From Deltaproteobacteria bacterium (GTDB taxonomy: Bacteria; Desulfobacterota; Desulfobacteria; C00003060): 12,853 bases of DNA. Positions within the stretch are counted from its first letter, which is position 1. Each line of letters starts with the position of its first letter. The DNA lies in contig DAOUWN010000024.1 in assembly GCA_030667105.1 (NCBI GenBank), positions 1 through 12,853 of the forward strand, given 5' to 3'. The position numbers were made by a program, and so were the translations under genes. This document shows, in pieces, positions 6,314 to 12,853 of this stretch. The notes beneath the pieces were generated by a model, which was not told the DNA's origin, made no database searches, and saw only the letters and a list, made by a program, of their open reading frames with translations.

Positions 6314-6838
6314 TTGAAAGACTCTCTGATTCATATCTGGCCGCACACGGGTGTCTACCCACGACGGTTTTTCCCCGGCAACAGGGGCCGAAATACCTTT
6401 TGTCGCGGCTTCACACTTGTAGAAATACTCATTGGAATCGCGATCGTAGCCACCCTGGCAGGCATCGCCGTTCCTATGGGATTAAGCTACATCGACAAGG
6501 CCAGAAACGCAGAGGCCAGTGCAGAGATTCGTTTGATGGAAAAGGATATCAAAATCTATGAGATTGAAAACGAAACGCTTCCCAACAGCCTGAGCGATGT
6601 AGGACAAGGAGGCCTCTTAGATCCCTGGAGAAATCAGTACGAGTACCTCAAGGTAGAGGGTGCAAAAATAGGCCAGCTGCGGAAAGACCGGTTCTTGGTG
6701 CCTGTAAATTCGGACTTTGATCTTTATAGTAAGGGTAAAGATGGAAAAAGTGTGTCACCTTTCACGGCCAAGCCCAGCCGGGACGACATCGTGCGGGCCG
6801 CTGACGGGGGATATGTGGGGTTGGCCTCGGGCTTCTAA
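6314..6838 (+). CDS. GspG-like type IV pseudopilin / prepilin
   Basis: A 174-residue class-III-signal protein. The prepilin peptidase site is G32|FTLVE with Glu at mature position 5, followed by the hydrophobic helix ILIGIAIVATLAGIAVPMGLSYIDKA. The C-terminal half resembles GspG-type pseudopilins: LLDPWRNQYEYL and, later, SDFDLYSKGKDGKS, the calcium-site-like region of the major pseudopilin. No ATG or GTG exists before the peptidase site; the only usual start is TTG at 6314, giving an unusually long 32-residue leader. There is no good ribosome site, so translation probably depends on coupling to the HAMP gene that ends five bases earlier. No secretin, ATPase or other secretion-system gene lies in the window, so it may be assembled by machinery encoded elsewhere. 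It could be a minor pilin rather than a type II secretion pseudopilin. Confidence 0.88.
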   Translation: MKDSLIHIWPHTGVYPRRFFPGNRGRNTFCRGFTLVEILIGIAIVATLAGIAVPMGLSYIDKARNAEASAEIRLMEKDIKIYEIENETLPNSLSDVGQGGLLDPWRNQYEYLKVEGAKIGQLRKDRFLVPVNSDFDLYSKGKDGKSVSPFTAKPSRDDIVRAADGGYVGLASGF

Positions 6839-6852
6839 CACGGTTCAAGATC

Positions 6853-9057
6853 ATGAAATTTGACACAACATTTCTTGGAAGCAAGGTAGGGGGGCGAATC
6901 CTTATGCTCTTTGTTTGCTGCGCCCTTCTTCCCATCGGAGCCTTGGCCATTCTGTCTTTCACTCATGTGACAAGACAGCTCAATGAACAAAGCCAAAACC
7001 GGCTCCAACAGGCTGCCAAGGCTGTGGGCATGGGCATTTACGAACGTCTCATATTCCTTCAGACCGAAATGGGTATAGTTGCATCCAACGTTGATCCAGG
7101 CGTGAAAGGCGCCTTGCAAACGTCGGTCGAACCCGTTGATCAACCAACTGAAAAGCGCTTCAAGGCGATCATGCTTATCACTGAGCAAGACCCTCCAATG
7201 TCTCTCTATGGCGCTATTGAAAACCCGCCGTTGCCAACCCGGGAAGAACTGGAACAGATAAATGCCGGCAAAACGGTTATATCGATCCAGAAGCGTTCAG
7301 ACTTGCCGTCACGCATATTCATGATGAGGACGTTGAAGCCGCAGGATCCGAAGGTGGGATTTTTCATGGGAGAAATCGACACAGGTTACCTGGTCGGCTT
7401 ACTTAGTGCAGGCGCGTTGCCACCCATGACCGAGCTTTGCGTTCTGGACCAATCAAGAAACGTGCTCGCCAGCTCCCTCCCAGCGCACGCGCCCTTTCCG
7501 GTTGCGGTGGGCGCCAGAATTGATGGTTCTGCGTCGCGCCGGTTTGAGTGGGAACAGGATGGCAAGGAATATGTGGCAAGCTGGTGGACGATTTTTCTTA
7601 AATCCCAATTTGTTGCTCCAAATTGGACCGTGGTGCTGAGCCAATCGAAAGCCTATGTGCTTGCACCCATGGCCGATTTCAAGAAGATGTTTCCCCTTGT
7701 GGTCCTCATGTCCCTGTGGGTGGTGCTGTTCCTGAGCGTCATCCAAATTCGAAGGAATCTTGTGCCACTCAAAAAGCTGAAGGAGGGAACTCTTCAGATC
7801 GCCAAGGGGGACTTCGATACCCGGGTAGCGATTACCAGCGCCGATGAATTTCAGGAACTTGCAGGATCCTTTAACACAATGTCTAGACAGTTGGGCAGAC
7901 AGTTTCAGGCACTGACCACGGTTGCGGAGATTGACAGGGCGATCCTGTCGGCTTTGCATACGGAAAAAATTGTGGAGACAGTGTTGACGCGAATGCGCGA
8001 TGTCTTTTCCTGTGACGGTGTCAGCGTGAGCCTCATTGATTCCAAGGAAACGAGTATGGCGCACACATATGTGGAAGACGACACTGAAAGTCAAAAGCGG
8101 GGGGAGACCGTAGGGCCTAGTCCTGATGAGGTACAGAGGCTTAATGACAATCGTGAACATCTAATCATCGAAAGAGACGAGCACCCTCCTGGCTATCTTG
8201 AACATCTGGCCAACAATGGCATGAAGTCATTTCTGGTTTTGCCGATTTTTCTACAAGAAAGACTGTCCGGAATCATGACCCTGGGGTATACGGATTCGCC
8301 TCCACGGAGTCCGGATGAGACCATGTCTTTCTCGAGCGAAGTTCATGAGATCTTAGCCCAAGCGAGGCAATTGGCGGATCAGGTGGCTGTAGCCCTGTCA
8401 AATGCCCGTCTGATAGAGGAATTAGATCAGCTCAACTGGGGCACACTTACAGCGCTCGCAAGGGCCGTAGACGCCAAATCGCCCTGGACAGCCGGTCACT
8501 CTGAGCGAGTAACAGATATGACTTTGGAAATTGGGACGGCTGTCGGACTCACCCCAAAAGAGCTGGATACTCTACGTCGGGCAGCACTCCTACACGACGT
8601 TGGGAAGATTGGAGTCTCCGCCGCCATCCTCGACAAGCCTGGAAAACTGACTGATGAGGAGTATGAAAACGTCAAAAGGCATCCCTCTACGGGTGCGCGC
8701 ATTCTGGAACCAATCAGTGCCTATGCGGAAATTATTCCCATCGTGTTGCAGCATCACGAACAGTTTGGTGGCAGGGGTTATCCTCACGGCCTTGCCGGCG
8801 AGACCATATGTTTGGGCGCCAGGATTGTTGCCGTGGCAGATGTCTTCGACGCCCTGGTCTCAGAACGTCCGTATCGATCCGGATGGGAGAAAAAACGTGC
8901 TATTGAGTTTATCAGGGAGGGCGCAGGCAGCCAGTTCGATCCCGAAATCGTGAAGGCGTTTCTGGAGGTGATGGGAAAGGAAGAAAAGACGCCGGAGGCC
9001 CAAGCAATGTTTGTGAGGCCGCCGGATACGCCCACAATGGTGGAACAACACAGATGA
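6853..9057 (+). CDS. Membrane HD-GYP cyclic-di-GMP phosphodiesterase (sensor-HAMP-GAF-HD-GYP)
   Basis: A 734-residue receptor. Order: span 1 (about 16-37); periplasmic sensor, Cache-like by position (38-275); span 2 (279-298); HAMP (300-350); GAF (about 353-525); HD-GYP (530-715). The HD-GYP ligands are present: His549 (GHSERV), His581-Asp582 (HDVGKIG), His610, His634-His635 and Asp663, plus the signature HHEQFGGRGYP (GYP 642-644). It should hydrolyse cyclic-di-GMP. Four residues before His549 there is Trp545, where three-metal HD-GYP enzymes have Glu, so a two-metal centre is likely (inference). The start ATG 6853 lacks a clear ribosome site, but its N-terminus KVGGRILMLFVCCALLP is typical. 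A later ATG at 6904 has a GGGGGG run before it but would cut into the first span. The stop overlaps the next gene as ATGA. Confidence 0.93.
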   Translation: MKFDTTFLGSKVGGRILMLFVCCALLPIGALAILSFTHVTRQLNEQSQNRLQQAAKAVGMGIYERLIFLQTEMGIVASNVDPGVKGALQTSVEPVDQPTEKRFKAIMLITEQDPPMSLYGAIENPPLPTREELEQINAGKTVISIQKRSDLPSRIFMMRTLKPQDPKVGFFMGEIDTGYLVGLLSAGALPPMTELCVLDQSRNVLASSLPAHAPFPVAVGARIDGSASRRFEWEQDGKEYVASWWTIFLKSQFVAPNWTVVLSQSKAYVLAPMADFKKMFPLVVLMSLWVVLFLSVIQIRRNLVPLKKLKEGTLQIAKGDFDTRVAITSADEFQELAGSFNTMSRQLGRQFQALTTVAEIDRAILSALHTEKIVETVLTRMRDVFSCDGVSVSLIDSKETSMAHTYVEDDTESQKRGETVGPSPDEVQRLNDNREHLIIERDEHPPGYLEHLANNGMKSFLVLPIFLQERLSGIMTLGYTDSPPRSPDETMSFSSEVHEILAQARQLADQVAVALSNARLIEELDQLNWGTLTALARAVDAKSPWTAGHSERVTDMTLEIGTAVGLTPKELDTLRRAALLHDVGKIGVSAAILDKPGKLTDEEYENVKRHPSTGARILEPISAYAEIIPIVLQHHEQFGGRGYPHGLAGETICLGARIVAVADVFDALVSERPYRSGWEKKRAIEFIREGAGSQFDPEIVKAFLEVMGKEEKTPEAQAMFVRPPDTPTMVEQHR

Positions 9058-9449
9058 AACTGAAATGGATCTTAATTGGAATCGTTGTTCTTGTGGCCTC
9101 GGTTGTTCTTGTGGCCTCGATTGCATTCATGCATGATAGACCCACCCTTGTCCCGGATGAGTTGATTGGCGTGTGGGCCACGTCACATCCCAAGTATGCA
9201 GATCGGTCCCTGGAATTGTCCAGAGGCACGGTTGTCTTTGGCACGAGCAAAGAAAGTGTGGATGTGTATTTTGTTTCAAACGTGAAAAAGACAGTCCTGG
9301 ATAGCAACACCCTGTACACGGTCTATTTCCATCGTCTGGAGGGAACAGACGACGAAGTCTCCTTCTACTATTCGCCGGAAAATGGCGGTGTGATCCAGTT
9401 CAAAAACCAAAAGCACATCAAGTGGATCAAGGTAAAAAGCACGAGCTGA
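9054..9449 (+). CDS. Small single-span membrane protein of unknown function
   Basis: 131 residues. A Lys-bearing N-terminus (MKLKW) is followed by one hydrophobic span (about 6-25), then an exported beta-rich domain of about 100 residues (ELIGVWATSHPKYADRSLEL; VYFVSNVKKTV; FYYSPENGGVIQFKNQ..IKWIKV). It lacks a lipobox cysteine, so it is not a lipoprotein; it is probably anchored and faces the periplasm. The 'GVWATSHPKYADRSLEL' pattern recalls small lipocalin-like or DUF-type domains that start with a G-x-W motif, but no family is assigned. An 18-bp tandem duplication inside the span (9084-9119) repeats VVLVAS. The start overlaps the HD-GYP stop by four bases, so translation is coupled and it may serve that receptor. 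Confidence 0.75.
   Translation: MKLKWILIGIVVLVASVVLVASIAFMHDRPTLVPDELIGVWATSHPKYADRSLELSRGTVVFGTSKESVDVYFVSNVKKTVLDSNTLYTVYFHRLEGTDDEVSFYYSPENGGVIQFKNQKHIKWIKVKSTS
9084..9119 (+). repeat. Perfect 18-bp tandem duplication in a membrane-span coding region
   Basis: GTTGTTCTTGTGGCCTCG occurs twice back to back (9084-9101 and 9102-9119), in frame, encoding VVLVAS twice at residues 11-22 of the small membrane protein. Identity at every base points to a recent slippage event that lengthened the span by six residues. Confidence 0.9.
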
Positions 9450-9478
9450 GATGTCAACATAAGACCTTTTCGTGCTTT
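9436..9478 (+). terminator. Inverted repeat spanning the end of the HD-GYP cluster
   Basis: AAAGCACGA (9436-9444) and TCGTGCTTT (9470-9478) form a perfect 9-bp stem around a 25-base loop that includes the stop codon of the small membrane protein. No T-run of terminator type follows, so function is uncertain. Confidence 0.35.
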
Positions 9479-9488
9479 GAAAGACTGA

Positions 9489-9707
9489 TTCAGCACAGAG
9501 ACTCCTAGATCCAAAGTCTTAGGAGGCATTGGCCTCTCAGACAATTCTTCCTTCTGGCATCATGGGTACCGAGCTGTCATGGTGACGGATACATCATTTT
9601 TCAGAAACGAGAATTACCACCAGGAGACAGACACCATCGATACCCTCAATTTTGAGGCCGCGACGGAAGTAGTTAAGGGCTTGTATTACACGTTCTTGGA
9701 GATGTAG
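9489..9707 (+). pseudogene. C-terminal remnant of an M28 family (aminopeptidase-type) peptidase
   Basis: The frame ending at TAG 9705-9707 is open from 9489 (in-frame stop at 9486) and reads as the last 70 or so residues of an M28 zinc peptidase: GGIGLSDNSSFWHHGYRAVMV, then TDTSFFRNENYHQETDTIDT, then LNFEAATEVVKGLYYTFLEM. The 'GLSD..SFW..GY.AVMVTDT.FFRN..YH...DT.DTL' string is characteristic of that family. His at 9618-9620 corresponds to the last zinc ligand. The rest of the enzyme, with the other metal ligands and catalytic Glu, is missing upstream. The ATG at 9579 would give only 42 residues and has no ribosome site. It is therefore a truncated leftover rather than a working gene. Confidence 0.8.
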
Positions 9708-9819
9708 GCAAGGAAATGCGGGCTTTCGCTAACTGAAACAGGCTGTCATCCGGGTGTTTCACCCACTGCAGTTGCGAAATCCCTTAGCAGGCAGCGTAAT
9801 AAAGAAAAGTCCACTTAGT
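9708..9819. other. Intergenic region with a long imperfect hairpin
   Basis: Between the peptidase remnant and the convergent FmdE gene. TTTCGCTAACT (9724-9734) pairs with AGTTGCGAAA (9770-9779) with a single bulged base; directly inside, GAAACA (9735-9740) pairs with TGTTTC (9755-9760). Together they form a long interrupted stem. No T-run terminator and no other feature was seen. Confidence 0.5.
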
Positions 9820-10485
9820 CTAGGATGTCCCCAAAGTTTCCCCCATAAGCCCCTCTTCCTCTGCACATGGAATGCAAAGGAACCTTCCATCCTTTGCTTC
9901 AATCATCCTGGTAGCCATGGTCATCTCTGCACATCGGGAGCATGCCTTGGAAGGGGCCAGGGGGGCATACGGCGGCTCAGGACACTCCAGCCTTGTTGTC
10001 TCAAAGACTGCATCAAAGTGTTTGGCCAGGAGATCCAGGGCCTTGAGCAATTTTTGCCGCATCCTTTGTTTGACCGTTGCTCTGCCGACAGCAAAGGCCT
10101 CTTCAAGCTCGTCGAACTCTTCCTTATGCTCTCCTTCGTACTCATAGGGGCCTTGACGCGAGAAGCGGAATGCCCGCTTGTCAGATCGATTAAGGACCGT
10201 AAAGGCGTTTTTGCCGTAATCCTTCAGGATAAGGTTGCCTTTCCCCGTTGTCGTGCCAAGCAAAACCTGCAAGGCGTCAACAGCGCACGTATCGTTTTCG
10301 CTGATGACGACTACTTCTTCATCCTTGGAGCGACGAAGAGCAAGCAGTTCTTTGGCCTGTTTTGCAACCATGTAGCCATAAACCAGGCCAGGACATATAT
10401 GGCCGTGAAAGGCGATGCACCGCTTCAGCTCTTCCGGCAACCGTCGGCCCGTATCTGACGAGCCATCATCATTGATATCGTTCAT
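9820..10485 (-). CDS. FmdE-family protein with C-terminal zinc ribbon
   Basis: A 221-residue protein of the FmdE family (PF02663, named for formylmethanofuran dehydrogenase subunit E). The N-terminal domain carries the family motif FHGHICPGL (26-34), ENDTCAVDALQVLLG, and TTGKGNL. The C-terminus has a Cys4 zinc ribbon, CSRC (182-185) and CIPC (204-207). FmdE proteins occur widely in sulfate reducers and are not proof of methanofuran metabolism; no other fmd genes are in the window. ATG 10485 is chosen because it begins close to the domain, with AAGGAAGG 11 bases upstream. The frame is open a further 45 codons to 10620, with ATGs at 10536 and 10599, and would then overlap the upstream FGE-like gene. 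It follows that gene on the same strand and may be cotranscribed. Confidence 0.87.
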   Translation of the reverse strand: MNDINDDGSSDTGRRLPEELKRCIAFHGHICPGLVYGYMVAKQAKELLALRRSKDEEVVVISENDTCAVDALQVLLGTTTGKGNLILKDYGKNAFTVLNRSDKRAFRFSRQGPYEYEGEHKEEFDELEEAFAVGRATVKQRMRQKLLKALDLLAKHFDAVFETTRLECPEPPYAPLAPSKACSRCAEMTMATRMIEAKDGRFLCIPCAEEEGLMGETLGTS

Positions 10486-10609
10486 TGATCCATATACCTT
10501 CCTTGTCTTCTTGATTTTCAATGCTCCCAATTCCATAACATCGCCAGGGAGAAAAGCAAAGGGATTCCTGAAGGAATGTCGATCGAAGAACCGGACCATA
10601 AAGGGTCTC

Positions 10610-12790
10610 TCAATACGCAACGCATCTGAAACCGAGTATGTTGGAGGGGGCGTCGGGGTCCACCTTCAAGCGGCTGAACAAGCGTATGTCATTTCCTGAG
10701 ATCCAGCTTCCACCTTTGACGATACGCCAATTTGGGCTGTTCCTGGCGCTTTGGGCCGGCTGGTAGGCATCTGTGGTCCATTCTAGCACATTTCCCAGTG
10801 TATCGACGATGCCAAGGTCATTCTTCAAGTCTTTGTATTGATCCACAGGCGTTGCGTCAGCCACAGAGTTCTCCTCAACGTTGCAGGCATTACTCTTCCA
10901 CTCGTCTCCCCAAGGAAACACATGTCCGCGCGCAGTTCTGGCAGCAGCCTCCCATTCGTTTTCCGTGGGCAACCGCTTGCCCGTCCAGGCAGCAAAGGCC
11001 ATGGCATCTTCCAGGCTGACCTGAACTACTGGGTGGTTCCTCTTCTTATGGAGCGTACTGCCCGGGCCGGATGGTTGATACCAGTATGCCCCCTTTACGG
11101 ACCCTGAACGAACAGTAGCATTACAGATATATCTAGCCAAACCGGTTCTCTCGTCCACCTCCTCAAAAAAACGCCCGTAGTAGACCGTCCCGTAGCCCAG
11201 CTTTTCTGCGGTTGTCACATACCAGGTCTTCTCGACAAAGACTTCAAAAAGGGCGTTAGTGACAGGGAATTTGCCCAGATAAAAGGGCTCAAGTCGTACC
11301 TTGTGCTCAGGTTGTTCATCCCCTTTTGGCGCCTTGCTGCCAATGATATATTCTCCTTCCGGGATGAGGATATATTGATTGTAGAACCTCTCCATGGCTC
11401 CCAGATAACCGTCAAAGGCTTCGGCTAGCAGCTTGTCTTTATCGGTTTCGTCATCGTCTCCGCCACCCGAATCGTCCTCCCCCAGATTTCCGGCGGGAAG
11501 GCCTGCTTCCTCTGGCTCCTCAACTATCTCAATCTCTTCAAGATCATCGTCGGTCTCAATCTCTTCGACCTCTTCGGTCTCCTCGGGGACCTCGTCGACT
11601 TCAACTCCCTCAAATCCATCTTCAATTTCAGCATCGTCGAGATCTTCTTCCGCCTCAACTTCTTCGGGGACATCAGCTATGTCAATTTCTTCGAGAATAT
11701 CTTCGATTTCATTTTCATCAATCTCTTCTGCGTCCTCGTCAAGCTCAACCTCTTCCTGGGCCTCAGCGTCATCGAGGTCCTCTGCTACCCCGACTTCCTC
11801 AAGACCATGTTCAGCCAATGAAGTCCTTTCAGCCGCAATACCATCTTTGCCGCCCGGCTCACCCTCCCCCTTACCGGGTCCGTAACTCTTCTGGCCTGTT
11901 CCACCCTCGCCCTTACCGGGTCCGTAACTCTTCGCGCCTGTTCCGCCCTCGCCCTTACCGAGTCCGTAGCCGTCAACGTCTGGTTTCCCTGCCCATTCAC
12001 CCTCTTCCACGTCCTCATCCGGATCAGGCTCCTCAGGAGCATCATCTTCGTCAATCTCTTCGAGGACTTCTTCCACCTCGTCATCCTCAAGCTTTTCTAT
12101 GTCTTCAGCTTCATCAAGTTCTTCCTCCTCAGCTAAGGCTTCCTCCACAATGTCAGCAGCGTCTGGTGTCTCCCTATTATCTTCAATGATCTCTTCAGGA
12201 GCTTCTTTCGCTTCAGTGACCTCTGGCAGGCCTCTCTCCTGTCCACCTATACCAATTTTTTCCGTCAGCCTCTGTATGGTGTTGCGCAGGTCTTCCAGCG
12301 TGGCCATGCCATCGGGACTCTTTGCATCAGCCAAAGACTCCCTCTTTGATAATACTTCCTTAATGACGCTCAATGATTCGGCTATTTGCCGCATAGAATC
12401 AGCTTCGCCCTCTGCGGCGCCAGCGCCAACGGTCGAAAGAATCTTGTCTTTCGCCTCATCGGACATCACAAATAGGTTGTCCCGTCCGATGATTACCCCT
12501 TCAGGGTTTTTCCCCTCCCTGTAGAGCCTTCTCAAGTCGCTGTTGACGGACGATTTAGTGCTACTGAGATTTTTCCGTTTGCCTTTTATTATGTCAGAGT
12601 CGTCGTCCGTATCCCAAATGGCCCTGATAAGCTCTTCAGCGTTAATCTTTTGAAGGGACTTAACAGAACTCTCATCTTCATAAAAATCCCGTACGACATG
12701 AACAAGTTTGTACTTTAATGCCTGGGGATTTTGATAGTTGAGGTTTGATATTGCCTCATCTATCCCTTTTATGGATATGGCTGCCACCAC
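10610..12790 (-). CDS. Large acidic protein with C-terminal SUMF1/FGE-like domain lacking catalytic cysteines
   Basis: 726 residues; GTG start at 12790 preceded by a strong AGGAGG. Residues 1-130 form a helical domain (SSTKSSVNSDLRRLYREGKNPEGVIIGRDNLFVMSDEAKDKIL near 75-120 has a winged-helix-like look, inference). About 135-185 is probable coiled coil. About 190-460 is an extremely Asp/Glu-rich low-complexity linker interrupted by three 14-residue YGPGKGEGGTGxKS repeats (275-316). From Tyr473 to the end is an FGE-sulfatase/SUMF1 domain: ILIPEGEYIIGS, GKFPVTNALFEVFVE, GKRLPTENEWEAAARTA, FPWGDEW, DTLGNVLEWTTD, KGGSW, LGFRCVAY. The two copper-binding cysteines of true formylglycine-generating enzymes are replaced (GGSWISGNDIRLFSR), so it should not make formylglycine; a binding or scaffold role is likelier. 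No transmembrane segment or signal peptide is seen. FmdE follows it. Confidence 0.85.
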   Translation of the reverse strand: MVAAISIKGIDEAISNLNYQNPQALKYKLVHVVRDFYEDESSVKSLQKINAEELIRAIWDTDDDSDIIKGKRKNLSSTKSSVNSDLRRLYREGKNPEGVIIGRDNLFVMSDEAKDKILSTVGAGAAEGEADSMRQIAESLSVIKEVLSKRESLADAKSPDGMATLEDLRNTIQRLTEKIGIGGQERGLPEVTEAKEAPEEIIEDNRETPDAADIVEEALAEEEELDEAEDIEKLEDDEVEEVLEEIDEDDAPEEPDPDEDVEEGEWAGKPDVDGYGLGKGEGGTGAKSYGPGKGEGGTGQKSYGPGKGEGEPGGKDGIAAERTSLAEHGLEEVGVAEDLDDAEAQEEVELDEDAEEIDENEIEDILEEIDIADVPEEVEAEEDLDDAEIEDGFEGVEVDEVPEETEEVEEIETDDDLEEIEIVEEPEEAGLPAGNLGEDDSGGGDDDETDKDKLLAEAFDGYLGAMERFYNQYILIPEGEYIIGSKAPKGDEQPEHKVRLEPFYLGKFPVTNALFEVFVEKTWYVTTAEKLGYGTVYYGRFFEEVDERTGLARYICNATVRSGSVKGAYWYQPSGPGSTLHKKRNHPVVQVSLEDAMAFAAWTGKRLPTENEWEAAARTARGHVFPWGDEWKSNACNVEENSVADATPVDQYKDLKNDLGIVDTLGNVLEWTTDAYQPAQSARNSPNWRIVKGGSWISGNDIRLFSRLKVDPDAPSNILGFRCVAY
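11840..11968 (-). repeat. Three 42-bp tandem repeats encoding YGPGKGEGGTGxKS
   Basis: Three in-frame units of 42 bp (period confirmed by CGTAACTCTT/CGTAG at 11881, 11923 and 11965) encode YGLGKGEGGTGAKS, YGPGKGEGGTGQKS and YGPGKGEGEPGGKD (residues 275-316 of the FGE-like protein). The first two differ by few bases; the third is more diverged. A basic/Gly-rich island inside the acidic linker. Confidence 0.85.
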
Positions 12791-12853
12791 AAGAAACCTC
12801 CTGTGTCTGGGCGGAAATGGCGTTACAAAGGACCGCCTGCGGCCCGGGAAAAA

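Noticed and set aside
10610..10740. Diversity-generating retroelement variable region at the end of the FGE-like gene
   Set aside because: The fold and position fit such targets, but no reverse transcriptase, accessory gene or template repeat is in the window, and the terminal codons do not show the NNC-rich pattern of adenine mutagenesis.
11433..12524. Ser-rich plus-strand frames of 123-150 codons
   Set aside because: They are the antisense of Asp/Glu-rich codons (GAA/GAT read as TTC/ATC/TCT in other frames) of the FGE-like gene.

Overview
The window looks like a chromosomal segment from an anaerobic Desulfobacterota (deltaproteobacterial) genome. This is inferred from the protein families present: a DUF3786 protein, a DUF6125-type protein, an FmdE-family protein, a UbiE/MenG methyltransferase suited to menaquinone, several cyclic-di-GMP proteins, and short palindromic mobile repeats of the 'ATTCCGG...CCGGAAT' kind. 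Base composition is moderate, and no tRNA, rRNA, CRISPR array or complete transposase gene was seen.

Layout. (1) 1-891, plus strand: a GGDEF diguanylate cyclase, probably cut at its 5' end by the window edge. (2) 921-4115, minus strand, convergent with it: a four-gene operon read in the order TIGR01777 epimerase, DUF3786 protein, metallo-beta-lactamase-fold hydrolase, UbiE/MenG methyltransferase. The first two genes overlap by 17 bases. (3) 4180-4620, plus strand: a VanZ-like membrane protein, divergent from that operon across a 64-base intergenic region. (4) 4624-4804: a 181-bp transposase-less element with 19-bp inverted ends. (5) 4836-5342: a DUF6125-type protein. (6) 5372-5527: a second non-coding element with 19-bp inverted ends, strong internal hairpins and a 6-bp target duplication. 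(7) 5739-9449, plus strand: a tight cluster of a HAMP-only membrane protein, a GspG-like pseudopilin, a membrane HD-GYP phosphodiesterase and a small single-span membrane protein, with a possible sigma-54 promoter in front. (8) 9489-9707: a previously unmarked C-terminal remnant of an M28 family peptidase. (9) 9820-12790, minus strand: an FmdE-family protein preceded by a 726-residue protein made of an N-terminal helical domain, a very acidic linker with Gly-rich 14-residue repeats, and a C-terminal SUMF1/FGE domain that lacks both catalytic cysteines.

How the genes may work together. The minus-strand operon includes one menaquinone-pathway enzyme, but the other three members are of general or unknown role. 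The 5739-9449 cluster puts a sensory/HAMP protein, a pilin-like protein and a cyclic-di-GMP phosphodiesterase in one transcription unit, which suggests (inference only) an envelope-sensing module coupled to a pilus-like fibre. The two short mobile elements flank the DUF6125 gene and sit directly after stop codons or hairpins. The strongest oddities are the inactive-looking FGE protein, the two transposase-less elements, and the peptidase remnant.
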